DNA of 64,000 nucleotides, taken from positions 50,873 through 114,872 of the forward strand of contig NZ_AXAR01000012.1 of assembly GCF_000472905.1 (NCBI RefSeq), read 5' to 3'. Position 1 is the stretch's first letter. Each line of letters starts with the position of its first letter. A model generated the notes under the pieces. It did not search any database and was not told where the DNA came from. It saw only the letters and a program-made list of their open reading frames with translations. Shown piece by piece: positions 56,007 to 64,000 of this stretch. The DNA comes from Alicyclobacillus pomorum DSM 14955. Lineage in GTDB: Bacteria > Bacillota > Bacilli > Alicyclobacillales > Alicyclobacillaceae. The translations under genes and the position numbers were made by a program.

Positions 56007-57001
56007 AGACGGGGTTTGTCACAGAAAGTGGCATTGTCAAAGCGTTGGACGGTGTGTCCATCACCATCGAGAAGGGCCAAGTCGTGTGCCTCGTCGGGGA
56101 ATCTGGCAGCGGCAAAAGTGTGACGTCTTTGAACGTCATGCGGCTGAGCGATTACGACGGCGGGATTGTCCTGGAAGGCGAGATACTGTTTCACGGCGAA
56201 GACCTGGTCAAGAAGAGCCAGGAGGACATGCGCAAGATCCGCGGCAGCAAAATTGCGATGATCTTTCAGGAACCGATGAACGCCCTGAATCCGGTGTTTA
56301 CCGTTGGTGACCAGATTGCGGAAACCCTCCGTTTGCACAAAGGCATGTCGAAGGAAGAAGCACAACGCAAAGCCGTTGAGATGCTGCGGAAGGTTGGGAT
56401 TCCTGAGCCAGAAATTCGCGCGAAGCAGTATCCGCACGAAATGTCCGGTGGGATGTGTCAACGCGTGGTCATTGCGATGGCGCTCGTGTGCCGGCCGGAA
56501 CTGGTCATTGCCGACGAGCCCACGACGGCGCTCGACGTCACGGTTCAGGCGCAGATTTTGGACTTGCTCCGCGAACTGCAGTCGGAACTGCATACGTCTA
56601 TTCTGCTCATCACTCACGACATGGGCGTTGCCGCAGAGATGGCGGACAGAATCGCGGTCATGTACGCAGGCACGATTGTCGAAGAAGGTACCGTGGAAGA
56701 GATCTTCTCTCAACCGCACCACCCTTACACGATTGGGTTACTGAACTCCATCCCGGGCTTTGAAGGACAGCGCGGTACGGAGTTGTACACCATCAAAGGC
56801 TCCATTCCGAGCTTAGCCAACCTGCCCACAGGTTGCCGGTTCCACCCGCGTTGCCCGTTTGCGACGGACAAGTGCCGTGCTGAAGAACCCTCGCTGCTCG
56901 AGATAGGCAGTGGTCGCCGCGCTGCGTGCTGGTATGCAGAGGAAGTGGCGCTAAAGGCGAAGGAACAGGGCGCGGTGATTGTATCCGGAAAGGGGGAGTG
57001 A
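55973..57001 (+). CDS. oppD: Oligopeptide ABC transporter ATPase OppD-like
   Basis: 342 residues from ATG 55973, behind GGAGGAGG, overlapping the end of oppC. Walker [12 protein letters not shown], signature [15 protein letters not shown] (canonical LSGGQ is SGGMC here, common in OppD), Walker [14 protein letters not shown] and [13 protein letters not shown]. The C-terminal oligo_HPY extension ([15 protein letters not shown]) is typical and may hold an iron-sulfur-like Cys cluster. It hydrolyses ATP for peptide import together with OppF. Confidence 0.93.
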   Translation: MAEPILEIRNLKTGFVTESGIVKALDGVSITIEKGQVVCLVGESGSGKSVTSLNVMRLSDYDGGIVLEGEILFHGEDLVKKSQEDMRKIRGSKIAMIFQEPMNALNPVFTVGDQIAETLRLHKGMSKEEAQRKAVEMLRKVGIPEPEIRAKQYPHEMSGGMCQRVVIAMALVCRPELVIADEPTTALDVTVQAQILDLLRELQSELHTSILLITHDMGVAAEMADRIAVMYAGTIVEEGTVEEIFSQPHHPYTIGLLNSIPGFEGQRGTELYTIKGSIPSLANLPTGCRFHPRCPFATDKCRAEEPSLLEIGSGRRAACWYAEEVALKAKEQGAVIVSGKGE

Positions 57002-57005
57002 CGCC

Positions 57006-58022
57006 GTGAGTCAGCGAGCACAGGAAGTGCTCACCAAACAACGGGGGGACAGTGGTGAGTATCTCATTGAAGCAAAGCACGTGAAGAAGTACTTCCCGAT
57101 TAAGAAAGGGTTGCTGAGTCGCACGGTAGGGAACGTGCACGCGGTGGACGACGTGTCGTTCGGCATTCGCCCCGGTGAGTGTTTCGGCCTGGTTGGGGAG
57201 TCTGGATGTGGCAAATCGACGTTGGCGCGGGTCATGCTCCAACTGCAATCCGCGACAGCTGGGCAGATTCTGTTTGAAGGCCAGGATATCCTGAAGATGT
57301 CTGGCGGTCAACTGCGGAATCTGCGCAAGAAAATGCAGATTGTCTTCCAAGATCCGTACGGATCTTTGAACCCGCGCTTCACCGTGCGGGATATCATCGG
57401 AGAGCCGCTGAAAGTGCACACACAGATGAACAACAAGCAAATCGACGAACGCGTGGTAGAATTGCTGCGCACGGTGGGACTGGACCCCTCTCGGCGCGGT
57501 CGGTATCCGCATGAATTCTCCGGTGGGCAGCGCCAGCGTATCGGCATAGCGCGGGCCATTGCGCTCAATCCGAAGTTTGTCGTGTTGGACGAGGCCGTCT
57601 CAGCACTCGACGTATCTGTCCAATCCCAGGTGCTGAACCTGCTCATGCGACTGCAGCGGGAACTGGGGCTCACGTACTTGTTCATCGCGCACGGACTGAA
57701 CGTCGTGCGTCACATTTCGGATCGGGTCGGCGTGATGTACTTAGGGAAGATGGTGGAGGTGGCGGAGACGGATGAACTGTTTCGGCATCCACTGCACCCG
57801 TACACAGCTGCGCTGATGTCCGCGATTCCACGCCCGGAACTGGGACGAAAGCGTGAGCGCATTGTGCTGCAGGGCGACGTGCCGTCACCGGCGAACCCGC
57901 CATCGGGCTGTCGCTTTCATACGCGGTGTCCGTTTGCGCAGGAGCGGTGCAGGCTGGAACAGCCGGAACTGCGCGCCGTCGACGATGGCCGCCTCGTCGC
58001 GTGCCACTTTCCGCTCGAGTAG
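57006..58022 (+). CDS. oppF: Oligopeptide ABC transporter ATPase OppF-like
   Basis: 338 residues from GTG 57006 behind GGGGGAGTGACGCC. Walker [13 protein letters not shown], signature [15 protein letters not shown], Walker [15 protein letters not shown], and the H-loop [13 protein letters not shown]; in most OppF proteins the H-loop reads AHDL, so Asp is Gly here. The C-terminal [15 protein letters not shown] is the oligo_HPY extension. It pairs with OppD. It is the last gene of the permease-ATPase part and ends at a strong terminator. Confidence 0.92.
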   Translation: MSQRAQEVLTKQRGDSGEYLIEAKHVKKYFPIKKGLLSRTVGNVHAVDDVSFGIRPGECFGLVGESGCGKSTLARVMLQLQSATAGQILFEGQDILKMSGGQLRNLRKKMQIVFQDPYGSLNPRFTVRDIIGEPLKVHTQMNNKQIDERVVELLRTVGLDPSRRGRYPHEFSGGQRQRIGIARAIALNPKFVVLDEAVSALDVSVQSQVLNLLMRLQRELGLTYLFIAHGLNVVRHISDRVGVMYLGKMVEVAETDELFRHPLHPYTAALMSAIPRPELGRKRERIVLQGDVPSPANPPSGCRFHTRCPFAQERCRLEQPELRAVDDGRLVACHFPLE

Positions 58023-58050
58023 TTCTTGAGTTTTGCGAGATTGTTAGGAG

Positions 58051-58085
58051 AAGCCACCATCCGCAATCGGATGGTGGCTTTTTTG
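58051..58085 (+). terminator. Intrinsic terminator of oppBCDF
   Basis: AAGCCACCATCCG (58051-58063), CAAT loop, CGGATGGTGGCTT (58068-58080), then T residues. The 207-bp gap to the next gene is AT-rich and probably holds its promoter. Confidence 0.85.
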
Positions 58086-58229
58086 GGTACAGTGCGTCTA
58101 CGAGTTTTGATTCTACGACATAACATATCAAATGACGAATAAATATAAATATACATAAACGATAGAATCGAATGGATACACGTTGGTGGAGGCGACAAAG
58201 GCGTCGTACATTACAGGGGGGCATGTTAG

Positions 58230-59930
58230 GTGAAAGGAACTCATAAGGTCATTTATCCTATTGCAGTGATGACTCTAGCGGGTACCCTGCTTGTTGGGTA
58301 TGGCAATGGGAGACCGGCGCACAACGCGGCCGCGAATGAAACGAACAGCGCATTGGCGGGACAACCTGTAGACGGTGGAACGTTCACGTTCTCCGTCTCG
58401 TCGGACATCGTCACTTTAAATCCACTGTTCACCAACGACGTACCGTCAGGGGATTGTGAACAGTTCATCTACTCTCCCATTTATAGCATCGACAGGAAGG
58501 GAAATCTTGTAAACGATGCGTATTCTTTGGCAGACCAGCCCCTCAACGTGAGCGATGATGGGTTGAGATACACAATCCATCTAAGAAAGAATGCGAAGTG
58601 GAGCGATGGGCAACCGGTCACCGCTGACGACGTCGTCTTTACCATCAACGCGCTGAAAAATCCTGATGTTGGCTCTCCTGGCATCACCAACTACGACCCG
58701 GTCAAGGAAGTCAAAAAGCTGGACGACAATACGGTTGAAATCGACATGAAGCACGTATACGCGCCATTCGCGCTCAACGCACTTTGGGCACCTGTGTTGC
58801 CTGCGCATATTCTCAAAGACGTGCCGGCAAAGCAGTTACAAAAGAATGCGTATGGGACAGACCCGTCTAAAACGGTGTCGGATGGACCATGGAAATGGAC
58901 AGAGTGGAAGCAGAAGCAGTACTTGAAGTTCGAGGCAGACCCGAACTACTTTGGACCCAAACCGCACATTCAAGACATTGTGTGTAAGGTCTACGCCGAC
59001 CAAAACACCGAATTGCAGGGGCTGTTGAAGGGTGATGTGGATGAAGACGATGAAGTGCCCGTCACGGCGCTGGATGCCGTCAAGGCCAAGCACAAAATTC
59101 ATCTCCTGACGGGGGCCGGCCCGAGTTATGAGTACATCGGTTTTAACTTCAATGCCAGCAACTTTCCCAACAACTTTGATCCCTTCACAGGCGACAAAAC
59201 GCGGCAGGCCATCGCCTACGCCTTGAACCGGCAGGCAATGGTTGACAAGATTTTGAAAGGCACAGGAAAACTCCAAAACGGGCCGTTTCTTCCAGGATCA
59301 TGGTCAGACCCCGGAGACGCAGCGACGAATTACAACTACGACCCAAACAAGGCAAAGGCGTTGCTCCAAGATGACGGATGGAAATCTGGTCCAGACGGAA
59401 TCTTGCAAAAGGACGGCCATCGGTTTTCGTTTGAATTGATTTACAACGCAAACAACAGTCGTCGACAACAGGTTGCAGCCGTCGTGCAGCAGGAATTGAA
59501 GAATGTCGGCATCGAGTGCAAACCAAAGGGAATCGACTTCTCCGCGGAGATAGATCAGAATCTGAACCATGGCAAATTTCAAGCGGTACTGATTGGGTGG
59601 CAATGGAACCTGGACCCGGATTCCGAGTCCATCTTTAGTTCGAAGTACTTCCCACCCAACGGTCAAAACGCCGGGTGGTATCAAAATTCTGAAATTGACA
59701 AACTGTGGGTCGAAGGCGATTCAACCATTGACCAAGCGAAACGGAAAGAGGTCTACAAGGAGATTGCTCAAAAGATCACACAGGACCTGCCCTACGTGTT
59801 TATGTACCAGGTCGGAGATCCAACTGGCTTCTCCTCGAAAGTGCACTGGGCCCCGGACGATGCGCCCAATTTAGCACTGCCATACGGATACTTGTTCCAC
59901 ATCCAAAACTGGTGGGTGGGTACCCACTAA
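58230..59930 (+). CDS. Family-5 oligopeptide-binding protein lacking the lipobox cysteine
   Basis: 566 residues from GTG 58230 behind GGGGGG (8-nt spacing). After a signal-like start (MKGTHKVIYPIAVMTLAGTL) the expected lipobox LVxGC reads LVGYGNG: the Cys is Tyr (TAT, one base from TGT). The mature protein is a full OppA-type SBP_bac_5 domain: NPLFTNDVPSGDCEQFIYS, AKWSDGQPVTADDVVFTINA, FDPFTGDKTRQAIAYALNRQ and HIQNWWVGTH at the end. It is ~55-60% similar by eye to the neighbour at 60177. Without Cys it should not be lipidated and may be released or held by its signal anchor. Confidence 0.9.
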   Translation: MKGTHKVIYPIAVMTLAGTLLVGYGNGRPAHNAAANETNSALAGQPVDGGTFTFSVSSDIVTLNPLFTNDVPSGDCEQFIYSPIYSIDRKGNLVNDAYSLADQPLNVSDDGLRYTIHLRKNAKWSDGQPVTADDVVFTINALKNPDVGSPGITNYDPVKEVKKLDDNTVEIDMKHVYAPFALNALWAPVLPAHILKDVPAKQLQKNAYGTDPSKTVSDGPWKWTEWKQKQYLKFEADPNYFGPKPHIQDIVCKVYADQNTELQGLLKGDVDEDDEVPVTALDAVKAKHKIHLLTGAGPSYEYIGFNFNASNFPNNFDPFTGDKTRQAIAYALNRQAMVDKILKGTGKLQNGPFLPGSWSDPGDAATNYNYDPNKAKALLQDDGWKSGPDGILQKDGHRFSFELIYNANNSRRQQVAAVVQQELKNVGIECKPKGIDFSAEIDQNLNHGKFQAVLIGWQWNLDPDSESIFSSKYFPPNGQNAGWYQNSEIDKLWVEGDSTIDQAKRKEVYKEIAQKITQDLPYVFMYQVGDPTGFSSKVHWAPDDAPNLALPYGYLFHIQNWWVGTH

Positions 59931-59950
59931 CTCAGCAGTCTATTCGGTTG

Positions 59951-59983
59951 AAGGACGGAGACAATAAACTCCGTCCTTTTTGG
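59951..59983 (+). terminator. Intrinsic terminator of binding-protein gene 1
   Basis: AAGGACGGAG (59951-59960) pairs with CTCCGTCCTT (59969-59978), then TTT. The next two binding-protein copies end in similar ACGGA/TCCGT stems. Confidence 0.85.
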
Positions 59984-60050
59984 TTCGTAAGCGTATCTAA
60001 CGTATATGTATTTCGTTGATAGCGAAACAGATGAATTATTTGAATATTAC

Positions 60051-60078
60051 TTGACGTTTTGATATAAACAGATAAAAT
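60051..60078 (+). promoter_or_regulatory. Predicted promoter of binding-protein gene 2
   Basis: TTGACG (60051-60056), a 16-bp spacer and TAAAAT (60073-60078), ~100 bp before GTG 60177. It sits in a strongly AT-rich stretch. Confidence 0.55.
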
Positions 60079-60176
60079 TCAAAGAGTAGGAAATAGGGGG
60101 AATTTAGAGCCAAAAAGGCAACCCGTCTTTTCTTTTGAAAGACATATCACTCTATCAAAAAAAGGGGTAATGCAGA

Positions 60177-61880
60177 GTGAGGAAGGCGAGAAAGTGGTTA
60201 TTGCCTATCGCCACCCTGTCCATCGCAGGTTTGCTTGTGGCAGGTTGCGGAAACAGCGGCGGTTCCAACCCATCAGGTAACAATGCGAACAATGCGACTT
60301 CAGAGCAGCCGAAGGACGGTGGAACACTGACCGTTGGCACCTGGTCGGACATCGTAAACTGTAATCCCCTCTTTATCGAGGACAACTCGTCCGGTGAAGT
60401 TGATAACTTTATATTTGCGAACATCTACGACATTGACCGTACTGGAAACGTGAAGGCTGAGCCGTGGTCTTTGGCGGAAGGTCCGCTTCAGGTCAGCAAC
60501 GGCGGCTTGACGTACACCTTCAAATTAAAACCAAACGCCAAGTGGAGCGACGGACAGCCGGTTACGGCAGATGACGTGGTATGGACCATTAAGACGGCTG
60601 CGAATCCGGATTCCGGCTCTGCCATTGTGAGCAACTTTGACCATGTCAAAGATGTCAAGGCACTGGATGAACATACGGTGCAAATCACGATGAAATCGGT
60701 GTACGCGCCGCTTCAGTATAATCTCGTTTTTCCAGCGCTCCCGGCGCACATTCTGAAGAACATTCCGCTCAAAGACCTGCAAAAGAGTGGATTTGGTACA
60801 GATCCATCCAAAACCGTCACAGACGGCCCTTGGAAGTGGACGAAGTGGGAGCAAAAGCAATACTTACAATTTGATCAGAATGAAAACTACTGGGGTCCGA
60901 AGCCGCATATTTCAACGGTGATCTACAAGATTTACGCAGATCAGAACACCCTCACGCAAGCGTACATAAAGGGTGACGTTGACCTTGACGAAGGGATTCC
61001 GGTGACGCAACTGAGTGTAACGCAGCAACACAAGGGGCTCAACGTCATCAACGCGCCAGGACCGCAATTTGAATACTTTGGGTTCAACTTTAAGCCATCT
61101 AATTTCCCAGGTGGATTTGATCCTTTCACAGGCGAAAAGACCCGTCAAGCCATTGCATATGCATTGGATACTCAAAGCATGGTGAAGGACATCCTGAAGG
61201 GGGCAGGTCAGCCTCTGAGTTCGCCATTCCTGAAGCCACCGATTGGCTGGACAGGTGCTGACGACGCGGCTACAAAGTACAACTACGACCCGCAAAAAGC
61301 CAAGGAGCTCTTGACCGAGGATGGTTGGAAGCCAGGTCCGGATGGCATCCTCCAAAAAGATGGTCACAGGTTCTCCTTTACCTTCCTGTACAACACGGGT
61401 AACAGCCGTCGTGAGCAGGTCGCAGCGGTGATTCAGCAGGAGTTGAAGGCTGTAGGTATTGAGGCGACGCCGAAAGCCCTGGACTTCTCGTCACTTATCG
61501 CGAACTATTTGAACCCGGGTAAATATGAGGCCGTCCTCTTGGGTGAAGTCATGTCGGTGGACCCTGACGTTTCCATCCTGTACGGCTCGAAGTACTTCCC
61601 GCCGAACGGTCAAAATATGTACTGGTACAAGGATGACAAAGTGGATCAATTGCTCGAAGAGGGCGTAACCACCACGGACAGAGCACAACGAGCAAAGATT
61701 TACCAACAACTCGCGCAGGAACTGTCTCAAAACCTGCCAGCGGTCTTCCTGTATCAATATGGTATACCGTTTGGGTATTCTTCAAGAGTCCATTGGGCCG
61801 ACGCGGACAAACCAGAGCCATCGCTCCAATACGGGTACTTCTACCATATGCAAAATTGGTGGGTTGACAACAACCAGTAA
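60177..61880 (+). CDS. oppA: Family-5 oligopeptide-binding lipoprotein (OppA-like)
   Basis: 567 residues from GTG 60177. The lipoprotein signal is intact: MRKARKWLLPIATLSIAGLL then VAGCGNSGG with the lipidated Cys near residue 24. A Ser/Asn-rich linker is followed by the SBP_bac_5 domain (DIVNCNPLFIEDNSSGEVDN, AKWSDGQPVTADDVVWTIKT, FDPFTGEKTRQAIAYALDTQ, HMQNWWVDNNQ). It captures extracytoplasmic peptides for OppBCDF. It is the lipidated paralog of the 58230 protein and has its own promoter and terminator, so it can be expressed at a higher level than the permease. Confidence 0.93.
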   Translation: MRKARKWLLPIATLSIAGLLVAGCGNSGGSNPSGNNANNATSEQPKDGGTLTVGTWSDIVNCNPLFIEDNSSGEVDNFIFANIYDIDRTGNVKAEPWSLAEGPLQVSNGGLTYTFKLKPNAKWSDGQPVTADDVVWTIKTAANPDSGSAIVSNFDHVKDVKALDEHTVQITMKSVYAPLQYNLVFPALPAHILKNIPLKDLQKSGFGTDPSKTVTDGPWKWTKWEQKQYLQFDQNENYWGPKPHISTVIYKIYADQNTLTQAYIKGDVDLDEGIPVTQLSVTQQHKGLNVINAPGPQFEYFGFNFKPSNFPGGFDPFTGEKTRQAIAYALDTQSMVKDILKGAGQPLSSPFLKPPIGWTGADDAATKYNYDPQKAKELLTEDGWKPGPDGILQKDGHRFSFTFLYNTGNSRREQVAAVIQQELKAVGIEATPKALDFSSLIANYLNPGKYEAVLLGEVMSVDPDVSILYGSKYFPPNGQNMYWYKDDKVDQLLEEGVTTTDRAQRAKIYQQLAQELSQNLPAVFLYQYGIPFGYSSRVHWADADKPEPSLQYGYFYHMQNWWVDNNQ

Positions 61881-61901
61881 TTTGTCCGGTAGGACAACAA
61901 G

Positions 61902-61931
61902 GGGACGGATGTTCACTCCGTCCCTCTTTTT
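61902..61931 (+). terminator. Intrinsic terminator of binding-protein gene 2
   Basis: GGGACGGA (61902-61909) pairs with TCCGTCCC (61917-61924), then a T-rich run. Confidence 0.85.
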
Positions 61932-61969
61932 TTGTGCGCCCAGACGTGCGCCACTGCTTTCTAAGATAT

Positions 61970-62517
61970 AGTTTGCTTGTGGCAGGTTGCGGGTCGGCCG
62001 CTAACGCTGGCGGAAACACAGACGGTGGATGGAAGAACGCGTCCAGCGAAAAGCCGGTCGACGGTGGCACACTGATTGTTCCTCATTCACCGACATTGTG
62101 ACGACCAACCCGCTCTTTATTGAAGACACGGCCTCCGGCGATCAAGGGCGACACGGACGTCAACGAGGGCGTTCCTATTCCGGATTTGAATGCGGTGAAG
62201 ACGACGCCCAACATTCACGTCATCTTAAAGCCCGGTCCGCAGTATGAATAAGGAAACTTAGACGTGTTCACAAGTGGATGCAGTGGACAAGCTATTGCAA
62301 GAACGCGTGTCCACACTGGACAAGCAAAAGCGTTCGCGAATTTACCAACAAGCGGCACAAGTCATGTCTCAAGATCTTCCGCAAGTGTTCCTGTACCAAT
62401 ACGGTCTCCCGATTGCGTACTCGAACCAGGTGCACTGGAATCCCGAGTGGGCGCCGGTCGTCTTTGCCGTACGGTTACTTCTACGGTATCCAAAACTGGT
62501 GGGTTACCCGTCAGTAA
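61970..62517 (+). pseudogene. Third OppA-like binding protein, heavily deleted
   Basis: Fragments of the same family lie in several frames: SLLVAGCGSAANAGG (lipobox with Cys), SSEKPVDGGTLIV, then FIEDTASGD, DTDVNEGVPIPDLNAV, ILKPGPQYE, and near the end VDKLLQERVSTLDKQKRSRI, FLYQYGLPIAYSNQVHW and YGYFYGIQNWWV. The order matches the neighbours, but ~70% of the gene is gone and stops separate the pieces. It is a decayed tandem duplicate. A stem-loop with GAGGGA/TCCCTC (62537-62562) follows as in the other two copies. Confidence 0.85.
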
Positions 62518-62536
62518 TACAACAAATACTTTGTAC

Positions 62537-62562
62537 GAGGGACGGAGTTAAGCCCATCCCTC
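62537..62562 (+). terminator. Remnant terminator of the third binding-protein copy
   Basis: GAGGGA (62537-62542) pairs with TCCCTC (62557-62562), with inner GG/CC pairs. It corresponds in position to the terminators of copies 1 and 2 but has lost most of its T tract. Confidence 0.55.
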
Positions 62563-62705
62563 CTGCTGTTTACTTTTCATGGCCCCGCATGTGGTGGGAC
62601 AGGGTTGTCGGGAAATGACAATCGTGATACGATAACTCGTACGCGCCATCTCGCTGCACAACGCGTGAGACAGGCTGCGAGGGATAGTCTGGCTGAGGTG
62701 GAACC

Positions 62706-63173
62706 ATGGCAAAGCACGACGGTAAGTTGTTGGCCCAAAACCGAAAAGCCTACCACGACTACTTTATCGAAGACACGCTGGAGGCTGGGATTGTGTTGGT
62801 CGGCACCGAAATTAAGTCGATTCGGCGCGGATCGGCCAACCTTCGCGATGCTTACGCGCAAGTGGAGAACGGCGAGGTCTGGCTACACAACATGCACGTG
62901 AGCCCATATGAACAGGGGAACCGCTTTAACCATGATCCCACTCGAAGTCGCAAGCTGCTTCTGCACAAGGAGGAAATCGCAAAGCTGGTTGGAGCATCCC
63001 GGGAAAAAGGATACACCATTGTTCCCACCAAGCTATATCTGCGTAACGGGTTCTGCAAAGTGGAACTCGGGCTCGCGAAAGGTAAAAAGCTGCACGACAA
63101 GCGTGAGGCCATGAAGAAGCGCGACGCGCAGCGGGAAATCGACAGGGCGTTGCGGGCGCGACAAAAGTACTGA
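62706..63173 (+). CDS. smpB: SsrA-binding protein SmpB
   Basis: 155 residues from ATG 62706 behind [41 protein letters not shown] and the basic C-terminal tail ([13 protein letters not shown]) are the full family signature. SmpB binds tmRNA (ssrA, 210 bp downstream) and places its open frame in stalled ribosomes. In many Bacilli smpB directly follows rnr; here an opp cluster lies between. It is followed by the ssrA gene on the same strand. Confidence 0.96.
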   Translation: MAKHDGKLLAQNRKAYHDYFIEDTLEAGIVLVGTEIKSIRRGSANLRDAYAQVENGEVWLHNMHVSPYEQGNRFNHDPTRSRKLLLHKEEIAKLVGASREKGYTIVPTKLYLRNGFCKVELGLAKGKKLHDKREAMKKRDAQREIDRALRARQKY

Positions 63174-63306
63174 CGCCGGCATGACATCGACATGGTCATG
63201 ACTTCCTGGTTTCTGTTACATTCCTCTGCCAGTGATGGCAGCAAGCATACATTGCGCAAACGCTGCACATGCTGTAGCATAAAGGCGTAAGAGTTTGCTT
63301 TGTACG

Positions 63307-63335
63307 TTGACATTGTGAATGGGTTGCTGTTTACG
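63307..63335 (+). promoter_or_regulatory. Possible ssrA promoter
   Basis: TTGACA (63307-63312), a 17-bp spacer and TTTACG (63330-63335): a consensus -35 but a poor -10. The start would be ~40 nt upstream of the mature 5' end, which fits a tmRNA precursor. TTGCGC-N17-TAGCAT about 55 bp further upstream is an alternative. Confidence 0.35.
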
Positions 63336-63382
63336 AAATCCGGAAGTGCTCGATGCACGTTCCGACTCCAAACACCCTCATG

Positions 63383-63749
63383 GGGGCGTTTTGGATTCGA
63401 CGGGGACTGTTCGAGCATGAACGGCGGGTCGTGGGGCTGCGAGGCCACGTAAAAAACGCGGACCTAAATTAACTGGCAAAGCTAAGAGCTTTAACAGCAA
63501 CCTCGCCCTGGCTGCCTAATTAGGCTCCAGGCCGTTACCTTGTGATGGGCCCGTGATCACCTGGTAACGTCACTTTAGCGGGCTAGTCGACGGTCTTGCT
63601 CGGGGACCGCCGATGAATTGAACGAGCTCACCTGCACGCAAGCGTGTGCATCCGCGTGCCGCAGGGACATGACAATAGATGTACTACACCCGTAGAAGTT
63701 CATGTAGCGAGGTCTTCGGACGCGGGTTCGACTCCCGTCGCCTCCACCA
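63383..63749 (+). ncRNA. ssrA: Transfer-messenger RNA
   Basis: 367 nt. The 5' end GGGGGCG pairs with CGCCTCC before the encoded CCA at 63747-63749, giving the tRNA-like acceptor stem, and GGTTCGACTCC near the 3' end is the T-loop. The 5' flank GATTCGACGGG is the conserved D-like region. The tag reading frame starts at GGC 63475 and ends at TAA 63517-63519, encoding GKAKSFNSNLALAA after the tRNA-borne Ala; Bacillus subtilis has AGKTNSFNQNVALAA. The ALAA end is the protease-recognition signal. It lies downstream of smpB. Confidence 0.97.
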
Positions 63750-63853
63750 CAAATAAAAATGACCCCGAGAGAGAGCACTGCAAAAGGGGTTATTTAAAGA
63801 GCAACGTAGTTGCTAATCCCACACAGATCCCTTTATTGGATGAAAGATCAGTA

Positions 63854-63897
63854 AAAATGCAGCTTTCCTCGCTCAAGAGGAAGGCTGCATTTTATTT
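63854..63897. terminator. Bidirectional terminator between ssrA and the transposase fragment
   Basis: AAAATGCAGCTTTCCTC (63854-63870) pairs with GAGGAAGGCTGCATTTT (63877-63893) with one G-T pair, loop GCTCAA. T or A runs flank both sides. The 100 bp between ssrA and this stem hold no gene. Confidence 0.75.
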
Positions 63898-64000
63898 ATC
63901 AGCTGTACCATTCGTTTTGCCCGTGACTTCAATTGCCGTGATGATTTCTTCTTCAGTCATCGCGAGATGTTCCTTGTACCCAAAGAATGACTTGGTGTTA
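63892..64000 (-). pseudogene. IS1182-family transposase C-terminal fragment
   Basis: On the minus strand the last 109 bases encode TKSFFGYKEHLAMTEEEII, then TAIEVTGKTNGTADK and a stop at 63892-63894. The FFGYKxHLAMTEExIITAxxVT pattern matches the region just before the last catalytic motif of IS1182-type DDE transposases, where the normal protein would continue for ~150 residues. Here it ends early at the shared terminator. The upstream part is beyond the window, so it may be a truncated copy or a remnant. Insertion next to a tmRNA gene is common for mobile elements. Confidence 0.7.

Overview
The window looks like chromosomal DNA of a moderately GC-rich, spore-forming member of the Bacillota (class Bacilli). 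Alicyclobacillaceae or a close relative is my best guess from gene content and order, but a database search would be needed to confirm it. The supporting signs are a CggR-type glycolytic operon with a CggR operator, the secG-est-rnr-smpB-ssrA order, ComER, HelD, a CotA-like multicopper oxidase, a YjcZ-like micropeptide and a tmRNA tag close to that of Bacillus subtilis.

Layout. 0-6.6 kb is accessory DNA: remnants of a Tn3-type transposase, UvrA, an SRAP peptidase and an SDR dehydrogenase lie between an ArsR-SRPBCC fusion regulator, an intact HelD and a cassette of two micropeptides flanking a membrane protein. 6.7-11.4 kb (minus) has a lipoprotein and an acyl-CoA synthetase/thiolase/FMN-oxidoreductase operon whose thiolase is frameshifted. 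11.7-15.9 kb holds an EmrAB-like efflux pair divergent from a TetR regulator and a metallo-beta-lactamase-fold hydrolase. 16-23.6 kb (minus) is the most unusual region: a two-component system, a DUF2231-like membrane protein, a membrane-anchored peptidoglycan-binding protein, an ApbE flavin transferase, a ferric-reductase-like haem protein, a multicopper oxidase and a DoxX-like protein. It reads as an envelope redox system. 23.9-34.8 kb has micropeptides, an MFS transporter, a second nitronate-monooxygenase-like enzyme, ManA, LysA, a HesB-like protein, class I fumarase and a polysaccharide flippase.

35-40.4 kb carries a pyrimidine-nucleoside phosphorylase fused to cytidine deaminase, oligoendopeptidase F, a membrane-anchored GNAT and ComER. 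40.7-49.3 kb is rpoN followed by the full lower glycolytic operon cggR-gap-pgk-tpi-gpmI-eno. 49.6-53.3 kb is secG-est-rnr. An oligopeptide ABC transporter (oppBCDF) with two intact substrate-binding proteins and a decayed third copy (54.0-62.6 kb) then separates rnr from smpB and ssrA. The window ends in an IS1182-type transposase fragment just past ssrA.

Functional links. CggR should control glycolysis through the operator found here. EmrAB and TetR form a drug- or stress-responsive unit. The opp genes with PepF suggest peptide uptake and hydrolysis. RNase R, SmpB and tmRNA form the ribosome-rescue module. The redox cluster probably moves electrons across or outside the membrane under two-component control, but its substrate cannot be read from sequence.
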